A stretch of DNA of 64,000 nucleotides from the NCBI RefSeq assembly GCF_017355205.1, contig NZ_JADIJK010000001.1:1-64000 (forward strand), in the 5' to 3' direction. A model generated the notes under the pieces. It did not search any database. It had not been told where the DNA came from and saw only the letters and a program-made list of their open reading frames with translations. Origin of the DNA: Bacillus sp. SD088 (lineage in GTDB: Bacteria > Bacillota > Bacilli > Bacillales > Bacillaceae_C). The position numbers and the translations under genes are program-made. Positions 8,132-18,163 of the stretch are shown in pieces; the stretch's first letter is position 1, and the number at the start of each line of letters is the position of its first letter.

Positions 8132-9298
8132 TCAATCTCGACTGAACAAATCTCTTGTGTAGACCTTATCCTTTACTTCTTGTAGGTCATCAGATAAGCG
8201 ATTGGCGACAATGACATCAGAGATTTTCTTGAATTCTTCAAAATCGTTGACTACTCTAGATTTATAGAAATCATCCTCAGATAGAGCTGGTTCATATACT
8301 ACGACTTCAATTCCTTTGGCTTTAATTCGTTTCATAATACCTTGGATGGCTGATTGCCGGAAATTGTCGGAGTCAGTCTTCATTGTAAGTCTGTAGATCC
8401 CAACAACTTTAGGATTTCTGTTAAGAATCCTATCGGCAATATGGTCTTTCCGAGTTCGATTGGCGTCCACAATAGCGGTCATAATATTATTCGGCACATC
8501 TGCATAATTGGCCAAAAGCTGCTTTGTATCTTTTGGTAGACAGTAACCGCCATATCCAAAGGAAGGGTTATTATAATGTGTACCTATACGTGGATCCAGC
8601 CCAACGCCATCGATAATTTGTTTAGCATCTAACCCTCTAACTTCTGCATAGGAATCCAATTCATTAAAGAATGCAACCCTCATCGCAAGATATGTATTGG
8701 CAAATAGTTTAATAGCTTCGGCTTCTGTTGAATTTGTAAAGAGAATATCGATACCTTCCTTCTGTGCGCCTTCTGCTAATAAATCAGCAAACACTTTCGC
8801 CCGCTCAGATTGTTCTCCAACCACAATCCTTGATGGGTTAAGATTATCATAAAGGGCTCTTCCCTCTCTCAAAAACTCTGGCGAGAAGACAATATTATCT
8901 GTTTCAAATTTCTCTCGGACCGTTTCCGTGTATCCTACTGGAACGGTTGACTTAATCACCATGACTGCATCTGGATTGATTGATAGAACACTCTCAATCA
9001 CGGCCTCGACCGTGCTCGTATTAAAATAATTCATTTCCGGATCATAATTAGTTGGTGTCGAAATAATAACATATTCAGCATCCTTAAATGCTTCAGTATT
9101 ATCTGTCGTAGCAGTTAAAGTTAAATCTTTTGTCGCTAAAAACTCCTCAATTTCATTATCTGAAATGGGTGATCTTTTATTATTAATCATATCCACTTTT
9201 TCTTGAATAACATCAAGTGCAATAACTTCATTATGTTGGGCTAGTAGAACTGCATTAGAAAGTCCTACATAGCCTGTACCTGCAATTGTGATTTTCAT
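8132..9298 (-). CDS. ugd: UDP-glucose 6-dehydrogenase
   Basis: NAD-dependent oxidation of UDP-glucose to UDP-glucuronate (388 residues, same length as E. coli Ugd). The N-terminal Rossmann motif [10 protein letters not shown] follows the start; catalytic features are [16 protein letters not shown] and the active-site Cys in [21 protein letters not shown] precedes the ATG at 9298, which I prefer to an upstream in-frame codon at 9316. It is the last clear gene of the eps operon. With galU in the same operon it would supply glucuronic acid for the polymer. Confidence 0.93.
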   Translation of the reverse strand: MKITIAGTGYVGLSNAVLLAQHNEVIALDVIQEKVDMINNKRSPISDNEIEEFLATKDLTLTATTDNTEAFKDAEYVIISTPTNYDPEMNYFNTSTVEAVIESVLSINPDAVMVIKSTVPVGYTETVREKFETDNIVFSPEFLREGRALYDNLNPSRIVVGEQSERAKVFADLLAEGAQKEGIDILFTNSTEAEAIKLFANTYLAMRVAFFNELDSYAEVRGLDAKQIIDGVGLDPRIGTHYNNPSFGYGGYCLPKDTKQLLANYADVPNNIMTAIVDANRTRKDHIADRILNRNPKVVGIYRLTMKTDSDNFRQSAIQGIMKRIKAKGIEVVVYEPALSEDDFYKSRVVNDFEEFKKISDVIVANRLSDDLQEVKDKVYTRDLFSRD

Positions 9299-9373
9299 TA
9301 TCCTACACTTCCTCAAATCTACTTATCAACTAATTTTTATATTCACACAATACTCCTACTCAAATAAATTAAC

Positions 9374-10021
9374 TTACACATATTTTTCATCTATCTTTCT
9401 TTCTCGAATGATTTTAGCAGGTGATCCAAAAGCTAAAACACCATCAGGAATATCCCTAATGACCGTAGAGCCTGCACCAATTAATGTTCCATACCCAATC
9501 TTGGCCTTTTGAATAACAGTGGAGCCCATTGAAATGGTAACCAATTCTCCTATCACTGCATTGCCACCAATCGCTACACCAGGTGCAATAGTAGAATAAT
9601 TTCCGACGGTAACATCATGACCCACTGAAGAATTTGTGTTAATTATACATTGTTTACCTATAATTGCATTTGCGTTAATAATAGCACCAGCAACCACAAC
9701 GGTTCCATCACCAATTTTAACGTCTTTCCCTATTACAGAGTTAGGATGAATTGCATTGATGAACTGAAAGTTATTGTTGATTTTCTTTATTTTATCAGCT
9801 ACTTTATTTCTTCCATAATTGTCCCCTATTGCAATAATTCCTTTATCGAAATGGGTAAGGTTAGCTATCTGATCAATAATAGGATAGCCCATTATATTCG
9901 TTCCTATTAATTCTGGAGTGTCCGCAAAAAGACCAGCTATCTTATATTTATTTTGCTTCTCCAATATATCAATTATAACTCTTGCGTGACCACTGGCTCC
10001 AAAGATAACTATTTCGTCCAC
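9374..10021 (-). CDS. PglD/VioB-like sugar O/N-acetyltransferase
   Basis: NeuD/PglD-type protein (215 residues): an N-terminal Rossmann-like nucleotide-sugar domain (IVIFGASGHARVIIDIL) followed by left-handed beta-helix hexapeptide repeats (about 90-200), with the catalytic-type His in SSVGHDVTVG. The GTG at 10021 follows ATGGAGATG and gives the usual family start; an in-frame ATG at 10063 also exists. It sits next to rmlB, rmlA and a VioA-like transaminase, so the likely reaction is N-acetylation of dTDP-4-amino-4,6-dideoxyglucose from acetyl-CoA (VioB role). A second, distinct PglD-like protein is encoded at 21906. Confidence 0.82.
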   Translation of the reverse strand: MDEIVIFGASGHARVIIDILEKQNKYKIAGLFADTPELIGTNIMGYPIIDQIANLTHFDKGIIAIGDNYGRNKVADKIKKINNNFQFINAIHPNSVIGKDVKIGDGTVVVAGAIINANAIIGKQCIINTNSSVGHDVTVGNYSTIAPGVAIGGNAVIGELVTISMGSTVIQKAKIGYGTLIGAGSTVIRDIPDGVLAFGSPAKIIRERKIDEKYV

Positions 10022-10079
10022 GTTAAACATCTCCATAGATAGAAAATTGAAATTAACATTCACATTTTTAGAAAAGAAG

Positions 10080-11096
10080 TTAGTTTATGTTTCCATATTG
10101 ATTTTTGAAATAGTTCCTATATTCCCCTTCAATAATAGCCTGCCACCAATCTTTATTCTCCAAATACCAATCGATGGTTTGTTCAATTCCTGTCTCAAAT
10201 GTATACTTTGGTTTCCAACCTAATCGTTCTAATTTAGTAGGATCTATTGCGTATCGTTTATCATGTCCTAAACGATCTTCCACAAACTCAATTAGGTCAT
10301 CTGATTTATTTAATGTACTAATTATTTGTTTGACAACTTCTAGATTGGTCTTTTCATTATGTCCACCTACATTAAAAACCTCACCACTATCAGCTTTGTG
10401 TAAAACTAAATCAATTGCGGAGCAATGATCGTATACATGTAGCCAGTCTCGTACATTTTTACCATCGCCATATACTGGTACTTTGTCATTTTTTAAAACT
10501 CTAGATATAGTAAGTGGTATTAATTTTTCTGGAAAATGGTAAGGGCCGTAATTATTGGAACACCTTGTAATATTTACAGGTAAACTATATGTCTCATGAT
10601 ATGCTCTTACCAAAAAATCGGATGATGCCTTACTTGCGCTATATGGACTATTCGGACGCAACGGAGTATTTTCTGTAAAAAATGTATTAGGATCAAAATT
10701 CAATTCACCATAGACCTCATCAGTTGATACATGGATAAATTTTTTAACTCCTATTTTTTTAGCGGCATCTAACAATATTTGTGTCCCCAATACATTAGTA
10801 CGGATAAAGATTTCAGGATCGGAAATTGATCTGTCTACATGGCTTTCAGCAGCAAAGTGAATTACATAATCAAAATCCCTCTCTTGAAATAATTGCATTA
10901 TTGTTTTACGATCAGCAATGTCAGCTTTAATAAATTGGTAATTTTTTTTCTTCTCTATCATAGAATGCTTTGTAAGATCTCCAGCATAAGTTAGTAAGTC
11001 TAGATTAACAATATTATATTCTGGGTACTTGTTGACCATATATTGAACAAAGTTCCCCCCAATAAAGCCAGCACCGCCTGTTACTAAAATATTCAT
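10080..11096 (-). CDS. rmlB: dTDP-glucose 4,6-dehydratase
   Basis: Extended SDR enzyme of 338 residues that turns dTDP-glucose into dTDP-4-keto-6-deoxyglucose. NAD-binding GGAGFIGG is at residues 7-14, the catalytic triad segment STDEVYG at 124-130, and the Tyr/Lys pair in YSASK at 152-156. AAGGAGAACA precedes the ATG, which overlaps the stop of rmlA (TAATG), indicating translational coupling. No rmlC or rmlD is present in the window, so the 4-keto sugar is probably aminated by the neighbouring transaminase rather than turned into rhamnose. Confidence 0.96.
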   Translation of the reverse strand: MNILVTGGAGFIGGNFVQYMVNKYPEYNIVNLDLLTYAGDLTKHSMIEKKKNYQFIKADIADRKTIMQLFQERDFDYVIHFAAESHVDRSISDPEIFIRTNVLGTQILLDAAKKIGVKKFIHVSTDEVYGELNFDPNTFFTENTPLRPNSPYSASKASSDFLVRAYHETYSLPVNITRCSNNYGPYHFPEKLIPLTISRVLKNDKVPVYGDGKNVRDWLHVYDHCSAIDLVLHKADSGEVFNVGGHNEKTNLEVVKQIISTLNKSDDLIEFVEDRLGHDKRYAIDPTKLERLGWKPKYTFETGIEQTIDWYLENKDWWQAIIEGEYRNYFKNQYGNIN

Positions 11097-11971
11097 TATT
11101 GTTCTCCTTCATTTAGTAAATCAATTAAATATTTACCGTAGTCCGTTTTTATTAATGGCTCCGCTAATCTTTTCACCTGGCTTTTATCTATATAACCTCT
11201 GCGGTAGGCTATTTCTTCAATACAGGATATATAAAATCCTTGTCTTTTTTGGATAGCTTCTACAAAATTTGAAGCTTCTAATAATGATTCATGAGTTCCC
11301 GTATCCAACCAGGCCAAACCACGACCTAATAACTGAACTTTCAACTTTCCATCATTCATATACCTTTCAATTACCGAAGTAATTTCTAGCTCACCTCTAT
11401 CAGAAGGCTTAACTTGTTTTGCATACTCTACAACATTTTTATCAAAGAAATATAGACCTGGAATCGCATAAGACGACTTGGGGATTTCAGGTTTTTCTTC
11501 AATAGAAATCGCGTTACGCTGATCATCTACTTCCACTACTCCATAGCGTCTAGGGTCCTTTACGTAGCAACCAAAAATCAAAGCTCCTTGCTCTAACTTA
11601 GCTTCACGTTGCACAATATTACCGAAATTGGAACCATAAAAAATGTTATCTCCTAAAACTAATGCCACGGATGATTCCCCAATAAAGTCTTCTCCTACGA
11701 TGAAAGCTTCTGCCAACCCTCTTGGTTTATCTTGAATTTTATACTGAATGTCTAAACCTAAGTGATTACCATCGCTTAGTAGTTCTTGAAACATTGGTAA
11801 ATCCCTAGGTGTTGAGATAATAAGAACCTCTCTTATACCTGCTAACATAAGTACTGACAACGGATAATATATCATTGGTTTATCGTAGATTGGTAACATC
11901 TGTTTTGATGCTGCTCGTGTCAAAGGATATAATCTAGTTCCAGATCCTCCTGCCAAAATAATACCTTTCAT
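11096..11971 (-). CDS. rmlA: Glucose-1-phosphate thymidylyltransferase
   Basis: Nucleotidyltransferase of 291 residues (RmlA type) that makes dTDP-glucose from dTTP and glucose-1-phosphate. The N-terminal signature is [16 protein letters not shown], with [29 protein letters not shown] and the C-terminal [13 protein letters not shown]. The start at 11971 matches the usual family N-terminus and follows AAGTGGTGA; an in-frame ATG 12 nt upstream is less well placed. It is coupled to rmlB and starts 6 bp after the transaminase gene. Confidence 0.96.
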   Translation of the reverse strand: MKGIILAGGSGTRLYPLTRAASKQMLPIYDKPMIYYPLSVLMLAGIREVLIISTPRDLPMFQELLSDGNHLGLDIQYKIQDKPRGLAEAFIVGEDFIGESSVALVLGDNIFYGSNFGNIVQREAKLEQGALIFGCYVKDPRRYGVVEVDDQRNAISIEEKPEIPKSSYAIPGLYFFDKNVVEYAKQVKPSDRGELEITSVIERYMNDGKLKVQLLGRGLAWLDTGTHESLLEASNFVEAIQKRQGFYISCIEEIAYRRGYIDKSQVKRLAEPLIKTDYGKYLIDLLNEGEQ

Positions 11972-11976
11972 TACAT

Positions 11977-13065
11977 TCACCACTTACCTTTTATTATTTT
12001 ACAAATTTTATCTACTATTTCTAATTCTAAATCAGGATATATAGGCAAAGTTAATATGCGATCAGAAATATATTTTGCAATCGGTGTTTGCTCACTACTG
12101 TAATTATAGCAATTAATCTCGTTAGTTAATGGATAAAAATATTTCCTTGCAAATATATCATTTTTACTCAACCCATCCATTATTTCATCTCTAGAATATA
12201 AATAGCCATCAAATATAACCGGAAAATAGGCATAATTTTGCTTCACATTTTGCTGGGCAATTGGAAGTTTTATACCGTCTACTCCTTCTAGATGTTCAAA
12301 GTACCTTTCCGAAACTGCCTTACGCTTTTTAATAGATTCCTCCACGTAACGTAAATTACACAGCCCCATTGCTGCTTGAAATTCATTCATTTTAGCATTT
12401 GTTCCTATGTAATCAATGGACTCAGAGTTTGTAATTCCAAAATTTTTATAGCTTTCTATCTTACTTTTTATACTAGCATCCTTAAAGGTAACCGCACCAC
12501 CTTCGATCGTATGAAAAACTTTCGTTGCATGGAAGCTAAACATTGACGCATCTCCAAAGTTACCTACTGCAACACCGTTTTGCTCTTCACCAAAAGCATG
12601 TGCCGCATCATAAATAACTTTCAAATTATATTTCTGTGCAATCTTTTCAATAGAGTCGACATCACAGATATTACCATAGACATGAACCGGTAAGATCGCT
12701 GATGTTTGATCGGTAATCAAACTTTCCAAATGATCAGGGTCAATGGTCAAACTTTCCGGATTTATATCACAAAATAGTGGATTCAATCCATTACGAACAA
12801 TCGCATGCGTAGTTGAAACAAATGTGAAAGGAGTGGTGATTACTTCTCCAGTTAAATTCATAGTTTTAATAATAGCTTCAAGTGCTTGGTGCCCGTTATT
12901 AAAAAGGCTTATATTAGGCGTATGAAGAAACTCATTTAAATCCTTTTCTAACTGTCTATGTTTCTCTCCATTATTTGTTAACCATCGCGTTTCCCATAAC
13001 CCTTTAATTTCATCAATATATTCTTCAAATGGAGGCATTGATGACTTTGTTACCTGGATTGGCAT
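11977..13065 (-). CDS. vioA: VioA-like dTDP-4-keto-6-deoxyglucose 4-aminotransferase
   Basis: DegT/DnrJ/EryC1 family PLP enzyme (362 residues). [15 protein letters not shown] carries the Schiff-base Lys (about residue 182), and [12 protein letters not shown] has the cofactor-binding Asp. The N-terminal pattern [13 protein letters not shown] and [10 protein letters not shown] resemble VioA, which makes dTDP-4-amino-4,6-dideoxy-D-glucose (viosamine); this fits the rmlA, rmlB and VioB-like neighbours. AAGGTGG precedes the ATG at 13065. Alternatives within the family (3-amino sugars, FdtB) are less likely because no 3,4-ketoisomerase gene is present. Confidence 0.85.
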   Translation of the reverse strand: MPIQVTKSSMPPFEEYIDEIKGLWETRWLTNNGEKHRQLEKDLNEFLHTPNISLFNNGHQALEAIIKTMNLTGEVITTPFTFVSTTHAIVRNGLNPLFCDINPESLTIDPDHLESLITDQTSAILPVHVYGNICDVDSIEKIAQKYNLKVIYDAAHAFGEEQNGVAVGNFGDASMFSFHATKVFHTIEGGAVTFKDASIKSKIESYKNFGITNSESIDYIGTNAKMNEFQAAMGLCNLRYVEESIKKRKAVSERYFEHLEGVDGIKLPIAQQNVKQNYAYFPVIFDGYLYSRDEIMDGLSKNDIFARKYFYPLTNEINCYNYSSEQTPIAKYISDRILTLPIYPDLELEIVDKICKIIKGKW

Positions 13066-13101
13066 AAAAACCACCTTCTAAAATTAATTTGGATTTTCAA
13101 T

Positions 13102-14556
13102 TTACCTTTTCCCAATACTTTTTAACATTCGAATCATAATTGTAAACTCTTTTAATCTTAATAACATACTCCCAACTAAGTATATCAGTATTCCAGATAT
13201 AATTTGAATGAGTAGGTTAACAGAATAGATATTAAAAATATTACTCATTAAATAGACAACAATAGACATAATCCCTGCCAGCAACAGTGACGGTAGCATA
13301 TCTTTTACTTGGTTAAAAAATGAATAATCAATTTCCCTTGCAGAATAATACGTATTAATAGCAAGACTTATAAAAGAACTAACTATTGCGGCATATATTA
13401 ACCCTTCAATTGAACTTGTATATATAACTGCCACCACTATTAAAATTGTTAAGATTAGTTTTTTTATTACTTCCAATAATAGGAATAGATCTGATCTATT
13501 TCTTACTTTTAATATATTTAAATTAATAGCATGAATGGGATATAGCATCCCTGCGATACATAACAATTGAAAATATATGATGGATGGTATCCATTTATCG
13601 CCTAATAAAAGTGGAATAAGATTTGGCGCTATTGCCACTAGCCCCAGCATAAAGGGGAAAAACAAATAAGAGGTCATTTGAATTAACCTCTGATAATTTC
13701 CAGCAAGTTTCTTACTATCATCTTGAATATTACTAAACACCGGATATGTTACCTTTTGAATAGCTTGCGAGATCGATTGGGATGATACATCTTTTAATTT
13801 ATTCGCATTCGTATAGTATCCTAATTGCGCGACAGGATATATCTTACCTATGATAATGAAATAAATATTTTGGTAAATAGTATCAATTAGACTTGATAAT
13901 AGCAACTTATAGCCAAATATGAAGTACTTTTTAAATAATACAACATTGAATTGTAACGAAGGAAACCAACGATTATTGCTCATTAATAATATTGCTATCA
14001 TTAACTGCATGAAAACCTGTTGAGCCACTAAGCTCCAGACTCCTGCACCAGACAATGCCATTCCTATTGCTACTGCCCCAGAAATTATTCCTGCAATAAC
14101 GCTAACCTTTGTTTGTGTTTTAAAATCTAACTTCCTTATAAGCATGACTCGTTGAATAACTGAAAATGCATTGATTATAACAACAAGCATGACCACACGT
14201 AAAATTTTAATTAGCTCCGGTTCATTATAAAAATTCGCAATCCATGAAGCTACAAAAAAGATTATGAAATAGACCATTATAGAAACAACCAAATTATAAT
14301 AAAAAACTGTTGAATAAGCCTCTTTGTCAATTTTCTTTTCTCTAATTAAAGCTTGATCCATACCGCTCTGCACAAATGTTGTAGAAATAGCAATAAAAAT
14401 TGTGATCATACCAATTAATCCGAAATGTTCAGGTAAAAGTAATCTAGCTAAAATAATTTGAATGATTAATTGAATACCTTGTTTGGAAATTAGTTCGACG
14501 AAACTCCAAACGAAACCATTTATAGTTTTAGATCTTAATTGCGTACTTTTTGACAT
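13102..14556 (-). CDS. Wzx/TuaB-type polysaccharide flippase
   Basis: A 484-residue integral membrane protein with about 12-14 predicted helices, of the MATE-like polysaccharide exporter group. The N-terminus SKTINGFVWSFVELISKQG and ARLLLPEHFGLIGM are characteristic of the TuaB/WzxC branch. It would flip undecaprenyl-diphosphate-linked repeat units across the membrane for polymerisation by the EpsG-type protein encoded at 15720. It stands between the VioA-like gene and the WecF-like transferase gene with short gaps. The exact substrate cannot be read from sequence. Confidence 0.9.
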   Translation of the reverse strand: MSKSTQLRSKTINGFVWSFVELISKQGIQLIIQIILARLLLPEHFGLIGMITIFIAISTTFVQSGMDQALIREKKIDKEAYSTVFYYNLVVSIMVYFIIFFVASWIANFYNEPELIKILRVVMLVVIINAFSVIQRVMLIRKLDFKTQTKVSVIAGIISGAVAIGMALSGAGVWSLVAQQVFMQLMIAILLMSNNRWFPSLQFNVVLFKKYFIFGYKLLLSSLIDTIYQNIYFIIIGKIYPVAQLGYYTNANKLKDVSSQSISQAIQKVTYPVFSNIQDDSKKLAGNYQRLIQMTSYLFFPFMLGLVAIAPNLIPLLLGDKWIPSIIYFQLLCIAGMLYPIHAINLNILKVRNRSDLFLLLEVIKKLILTILIVVAVIYTSSIEGLIYAAIVSSFISLAINTYYSAREIDYSFFNQVKDMLPSLLLAGIMSIVVYLMSNIFNIYSVNLLIQIISGILIYLVGSMLLRLKEFTIMIRMLKSIGKR

Positions 14557-14592
14557 AATTCAACCTCAGCTCTAATCCAGTCAACTTTATAA

Positions 14593-15651
14593 CTAGTCAC
14601 TAAATATATTTATCCAATGTTCTTTTACTTTATTAATATCATATCTTATTGAAGCTTCATTTTTGTTATGATCTCGTTTTTCTTCATCTAAGTTACATAA
14701 AAAGTTTAAATTTTTATGTTCAATATCATTTACCGTAGATAGATAATATTTTTCATTTAATTCATCCCACATAGTTGTACCTTTCCTGATAAATACCTTT
14801 TTACCAAGATATAGTAATAAATAAATGTTTCCCATTGCTTGCTGTCTGTCATTGTTGAAAATTCCAACGTCCATTGTATTTAATAAATTTATATAATCAG
14901 CTCTATCCATAAATTCTGTTATCGGAATAAATTTACCTTCAAATATACTTTTACCTATACTGATTATTTTTTCTGCATAATCACTATTTCCATATGATAG
15001 TGGAACATATAATTTAATGTTTTCATCTTTAAACTTTGATAATTTCCGCAAAATATCCTCATGTTTATTAGATTCAGTTGCCGAATTACCTAATAAAATT
15101 TGTATGTCTTTCCCCCTTTTATAATCTTTCAGCTCTATTTTATTAATTATCTCAGTATTGACAGGATATATTGCATTATATCTATACTTTGCCTTTGTAT
15201 GGTACCAATCCTTAGCTAACCTATAATCGCCTTCCACTATTGGGAGTATTTCATACATATTTTTGATCACAAATTTCCTTACAAACTCCAATGTCTTTTG
15301 TTTAAAAGTAACTTTTGGCTTTTTATATTTATAAAGATCAGCTCCCCACAATATCCAGTAGCATTTCTTTAAAATCCATGGTTGAAAAAATAGTAACACT
15401 AAAATTTTGGGGTCTATTAATAAAGAATGCAAGAATATCTTATCTGATTGATTCATCTTCATTATTAAAAGTAAGAAATCTTTACTATTTTTCACATAAA
15501 ATTTATTGTTTTTTATACTATGAACTTCTTCTTGGCTACTTTTATTTGTTCTAATTGCAAAAAAGTGATCTTCTTCATCAAAATAATCTTCAATAAATTT
15601 ATTAAATGGATCTGTAAATTTCTCTCGTTTTTGAATATGTAATATAGACAT
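14593..15651 (-). CDS. WecF-like (GT56) 4-acetamido-sugar transferase
   Basis: A 352-residue cytoplasmic protein resembling TDP-Fuc4NAc:lipid II transferase (WecF/RffT, glycosyltransferase family 56): HSLLIDPKILVLLFF near residue 80, the WILWGADLYKYK block, LLGNSATESNKHEDIL and the C-terminal MGNIYLLLYLGKKVFI. Family members use dTDP-4-acetamido-4,6-dideoxy-hexoses, which fits the dTDP-Qui4NAc pathway encoded next door. The ATG at 15651 follows GGGATGGTGA; an in-frame ATG 24 nt upstream lacks such support. The sequence is AT-rich like its neighbours in the sugar-specific core of the operon. Confidence 0.82.
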   Translation of the reverse strand: MSILHIQKREKFTDPFNKFIEDYFDEEDHFFAIRTNKSSQEEVHSIKNNKFYVKNSKDFLLLIMKMNQSDKIFLHSLLIDPKILVLLFFQPWILKKCYWILWGADLYKYKKPKVTFKQKTLEFVRKFVIKNMYEILPIVEGDYRLAKDWYHTKAKYRYNAIYPVNTEIINKIELKDYKRGKDIQILLGNSATESNKHEDILRKLSKFKDENIKLYVPLSYGNSDYAEKIISIGKSIFEGKFIPITEFMDRADYINLLNTMDVGIFNNDRQQAMGNIYLLLYLGKKVFIRKGTTMWDELNEKYYLSTVNDIEHKNLNFLCNLDEEKRDHNKNEASIRYDINKVKEHWINIFSD

Positions 15652-15719
15652 TGTCACCATCCCTAATATGCACAAAACATTATTAAAATGTAATATATAT
15701 CCTATACGGCGTATTAAAA

Positions 15720-16850
15720 CTAAAATAAACTAGTCCTTAATTGTACTAAAAACAAGAACTGAAAAATCATAAAAGTTATCAAATACATTAAAATAAAAAC
15801 AAACAACAGACGATTTTTTCCTTTTAAATTAATAATAATCTCTTTCAATATAAAAAAGTTACCTATACTTAGGGTAAACTCAATTCTTCTTGCTAAAATA
15901 GTCGAATCCATTGCCCAGAAAAAAATAAATATTAAACTAGCGAGAATCTGTGAGTTTAGTAATATTTTTAAAAAGTCGCTTTTACATATATCTTTATAGT
16001 ATGAAATAGCAACCACTATAAGTATAATATTTAGAAAAATCGGCAAATACCATGTAGAATATAGAAAAAGACCTTGCAAAAAACTATCAACCTCATAGTT
16101 AGCATCAATATATCGTTGAAATTTATATAAGATTCTATCAGTATTACTTATATCCATGTTATTTGTTATAGTTAAGATTAAATTCTTGAACAAAAAACCC
16201 AATAAGAACAAACTAACAAATAAAGTAGCATATTTTTTTATAGTCCATTTAATTTTAAGAAAAGGTCTGATAAGAAAATTAAGGATACTTGAATAATGGA
16301 AAAATATCGATACAATAATCTTCCAAAAATATCTGAATTCCTTTTTTATTGATAATGAATATAAAGCACTTAAATAAATTGCTGCCGCAAAAAACTGTCT
16401 TATCACATCTAAAGGTCCCCGTAGTGCATATAACAAAAGAAAGAGCAGAAATGTAAGAAATACATGCTTTTTCTCATGATTAAATATAACTCTATAAATA
16501 ACAAATAAAGGTATAATTGCAGATAAAAAAAGGAACACATTGAACCCTAAACCGTACCTTTTTAGATATGATATTATTAAAACAAAACCAGGCTCAATAT
16601 AATACTCAAACATTGTTTGTATAAAATCAAAATTCAATACAATAATCGGTTGTTCATCAAATATCTGTTTATAAGAATTAATGTCAGTACCAATAACTCT
16701 ATATCCTGCAAATATTGAAAAACTAATAATAGCTAAAACAAGGATTCCTTTTTTAGCTCTGTATGAAAAACTTTTTTCATATGAAGATAATATATAAAAC
16801 AATAGAAGAAATAGTGTTACTATAAGATAGTTAATAATTATTTCTGACAT
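15720..16850 (-). CDS. EpsG-family polysaccharide polymerase (Wzy role)
   Basis: A 376-residue protein with about 10 membrane helices. AGYRVIGTDINSYKQIF near residue 50 is the family's GxDxxxY-type motif, and ALRGPLDVIRQFFAAAIYL (about 145-163) matches the conserved RxxxA block of EpsG/Wzy proteins. GAGGAGTTATCA directly before the ATG at 16850 decides the start. Its place between glycosyltransferases and the flippase gene fits linking repeat units into polymer at the outer membrane face. AT content is high and codon use differs from galU or the eps regulators, typical of exchanged serotype-specific genes. Confidence 0.82.
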   Translation of the reverse strand: MSEIIINYLIVTLFLLLFYILSSYEKSFSYRAKKGILVLAIISFSIFAGYRVIGTDINSYKQIFDEQPIIVLNFDFIQTMFEYYIEPGFVLIISYLKRYGLGFNVFLFLSAIIPLFVIYRVIFNHEKKHVFLTFLLFLLLYALRGPLDVIRQFFAAAIYLSALYSLSIKKEFRYFWKIIVSIFFHYSSILNFLIRPFLKIKWTIKKYATLFVSLFLLGFLFKNLILTITNNMDISNTDRILYKFQRYIDANYEVDSFLQGLFLYSTWYLPIFLNIILIVVAISYYKDICKSDFLKILLNSQILASLIFIFFWAMDSTILARRIEFTLSIGNFFILKEIIINLKGKNRLLFVFILMYLITFMIFQFLFLVQLRTSLF

Positions 16851-16911
16851 TGATAACTCCTCAAAAATTCTAATACACAATCTCCCTTATTTCAAATCTA
16901 TAAGGTGAAAA

Positions 16912-18114
16912 TCATGTATTTTGAAATTTAATTATTGTCTGTTCAACAACTTCAAGATAATGAGATGACAACTGCTTCTGAGTCATGTTTCTTGCAGTAG
17001 AAAGTGCATTTTTCACAATTATTTTTTTTTGATTCTCTTCTAACATCAAAGATTTATTTAACACACTAGTCAACTCATTTACATTCCTTGGTTCACACAA
17101 AAATCCATTGATTCCATCTTGAATAACTCCATCAATACCCTCACCTTTTGAGCCAATGGTAATGCAGCCTTTCGCCATTGCCTCTAAATAGACAAGCCCA
17201 AATGTCTCTGGGGAACTAACCATTGCAAATATATCTGACTTCTGCATTTCATCTAAAACCTGCTCTCGATTTAAAAAGCCAAGAAACTCAATTTTATCTT
17301 TAGAATCTACACTATTCATTAATTTTACTAATTTTTCCCTTTCAGGCCCATCCCCAGCAATTTTCAAAACTATATTTTTTTCAGAAGAAATCCTATCAAA
17401 TGCCCTTATTAACACATCAATATTTTTTAATTTTATTAAACTAGCTGCTACAAAGATAGTTTTTATAGGGGAGTTCCCTTTTTCCCTTAGTAGTGTTTCA
17501 TTAATAATTAATTTTTCTTCTATGCCAGATGGAATCACAAAAGTTCTTTCATGATCTAATTTTAGCTCCTCAAATTTCAATTTCAATGCAGAACTTCTAA
17601 ATCCAATACTATCAATGTTATTCATTATAGAAGTAAAACGATTAAATCTTTTTTTATAATTTCTCAAATGATTGACATCAGACTGATGCATAGTCAGGAC
17701 TAGAGGAGTGTTTATGTCTTTCTTAATTTCATTCGCAATAAATAATGAAGGATTAAACATATGACAAACAACAATGTTCGGATGGAAACCATCGGAAATA
17801 ATTTTTAAAATTTTATTACGTGCTTTTTGAATATCAGTATTGGAGTATTCTAATTTAGGGAATTTAGTTATACTGACCCTATTTACTTCGACACCTTCAA
17901 GAAAGAACTTTTGATCATGCTTATGAGAAGTTGCTTTTTTACCTTTTTCAAAAAAGTTAAAGAGACTTGGATACTTTGGCCAAACTTTAACTACCTTAAC
18001 CTCATGTCCTAAACTTACCCAATCTTTAACAAAGTAGTGTAGGGCATAAGATTTTTCTTTTCTTGACTGCCCTTCATAGCCAGGGTATAACGTTGTAATT
18101 AGTAATATTTTCAT
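16912..18114 (-). CDS. Glycosyltransferase family 4 (GT-B fold)
   Basis: A 400-residue retaining glycosyltransferase. The N-lobe starts KILLITTLYPGYEGQSR; the C-lobe carries KIAGDGPEREKL and the E-x7-E motif ETFGLVYLEAM that binds the nucleotide sugar. AGGAAAGTGACT supports the ATG at 18114. It probably acts at the inner membrane face, adding one sugar to the undecaprenyl-linked repeat unit. The donor is not predictable. It is followed by the EpsG-type polymerase gene. Confidence 0.88.
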   Translation of the reverse strand: MKILLITTLYPGYEGQSRKEKSYALHYFVKDWVSLGHEVKVVKVWPKYPSLFNFFEKGKKATSHKHDQKFFLEGVEVNRVSITKFPKLEYSNTDIQKARNKILKIISDGFHPNIVVCHMFNPSLFIANEIKKDINTPLVLTMHQSDVNHLRNYKKRFNRFTSIMNNIDSIGFRSSALKLKFEELKLDHERTFVIPSGIEEKLIINETLLREKGNSPIKTIFVAASLIKLKNIDVLIRAFDRISSEKNIVLKIAGDGPEREKLVKLMNSVDSKDKIEFLGFLNREQVLDEMQKSDIFAMVSSPETFGLVYLEAMAKGCITIGSKGEGIDGVIQDGINGFLCEPRNVNELTSVLNKSLMLEENQKKIIVKNALSTARNMTQKQLSSHYLEVVEQTIIKFQNT

Positions 18115-18163
18115 TATAGTCACTTTCCTTATTTACAGAGCTATCTCAAAAAATATGATTCAA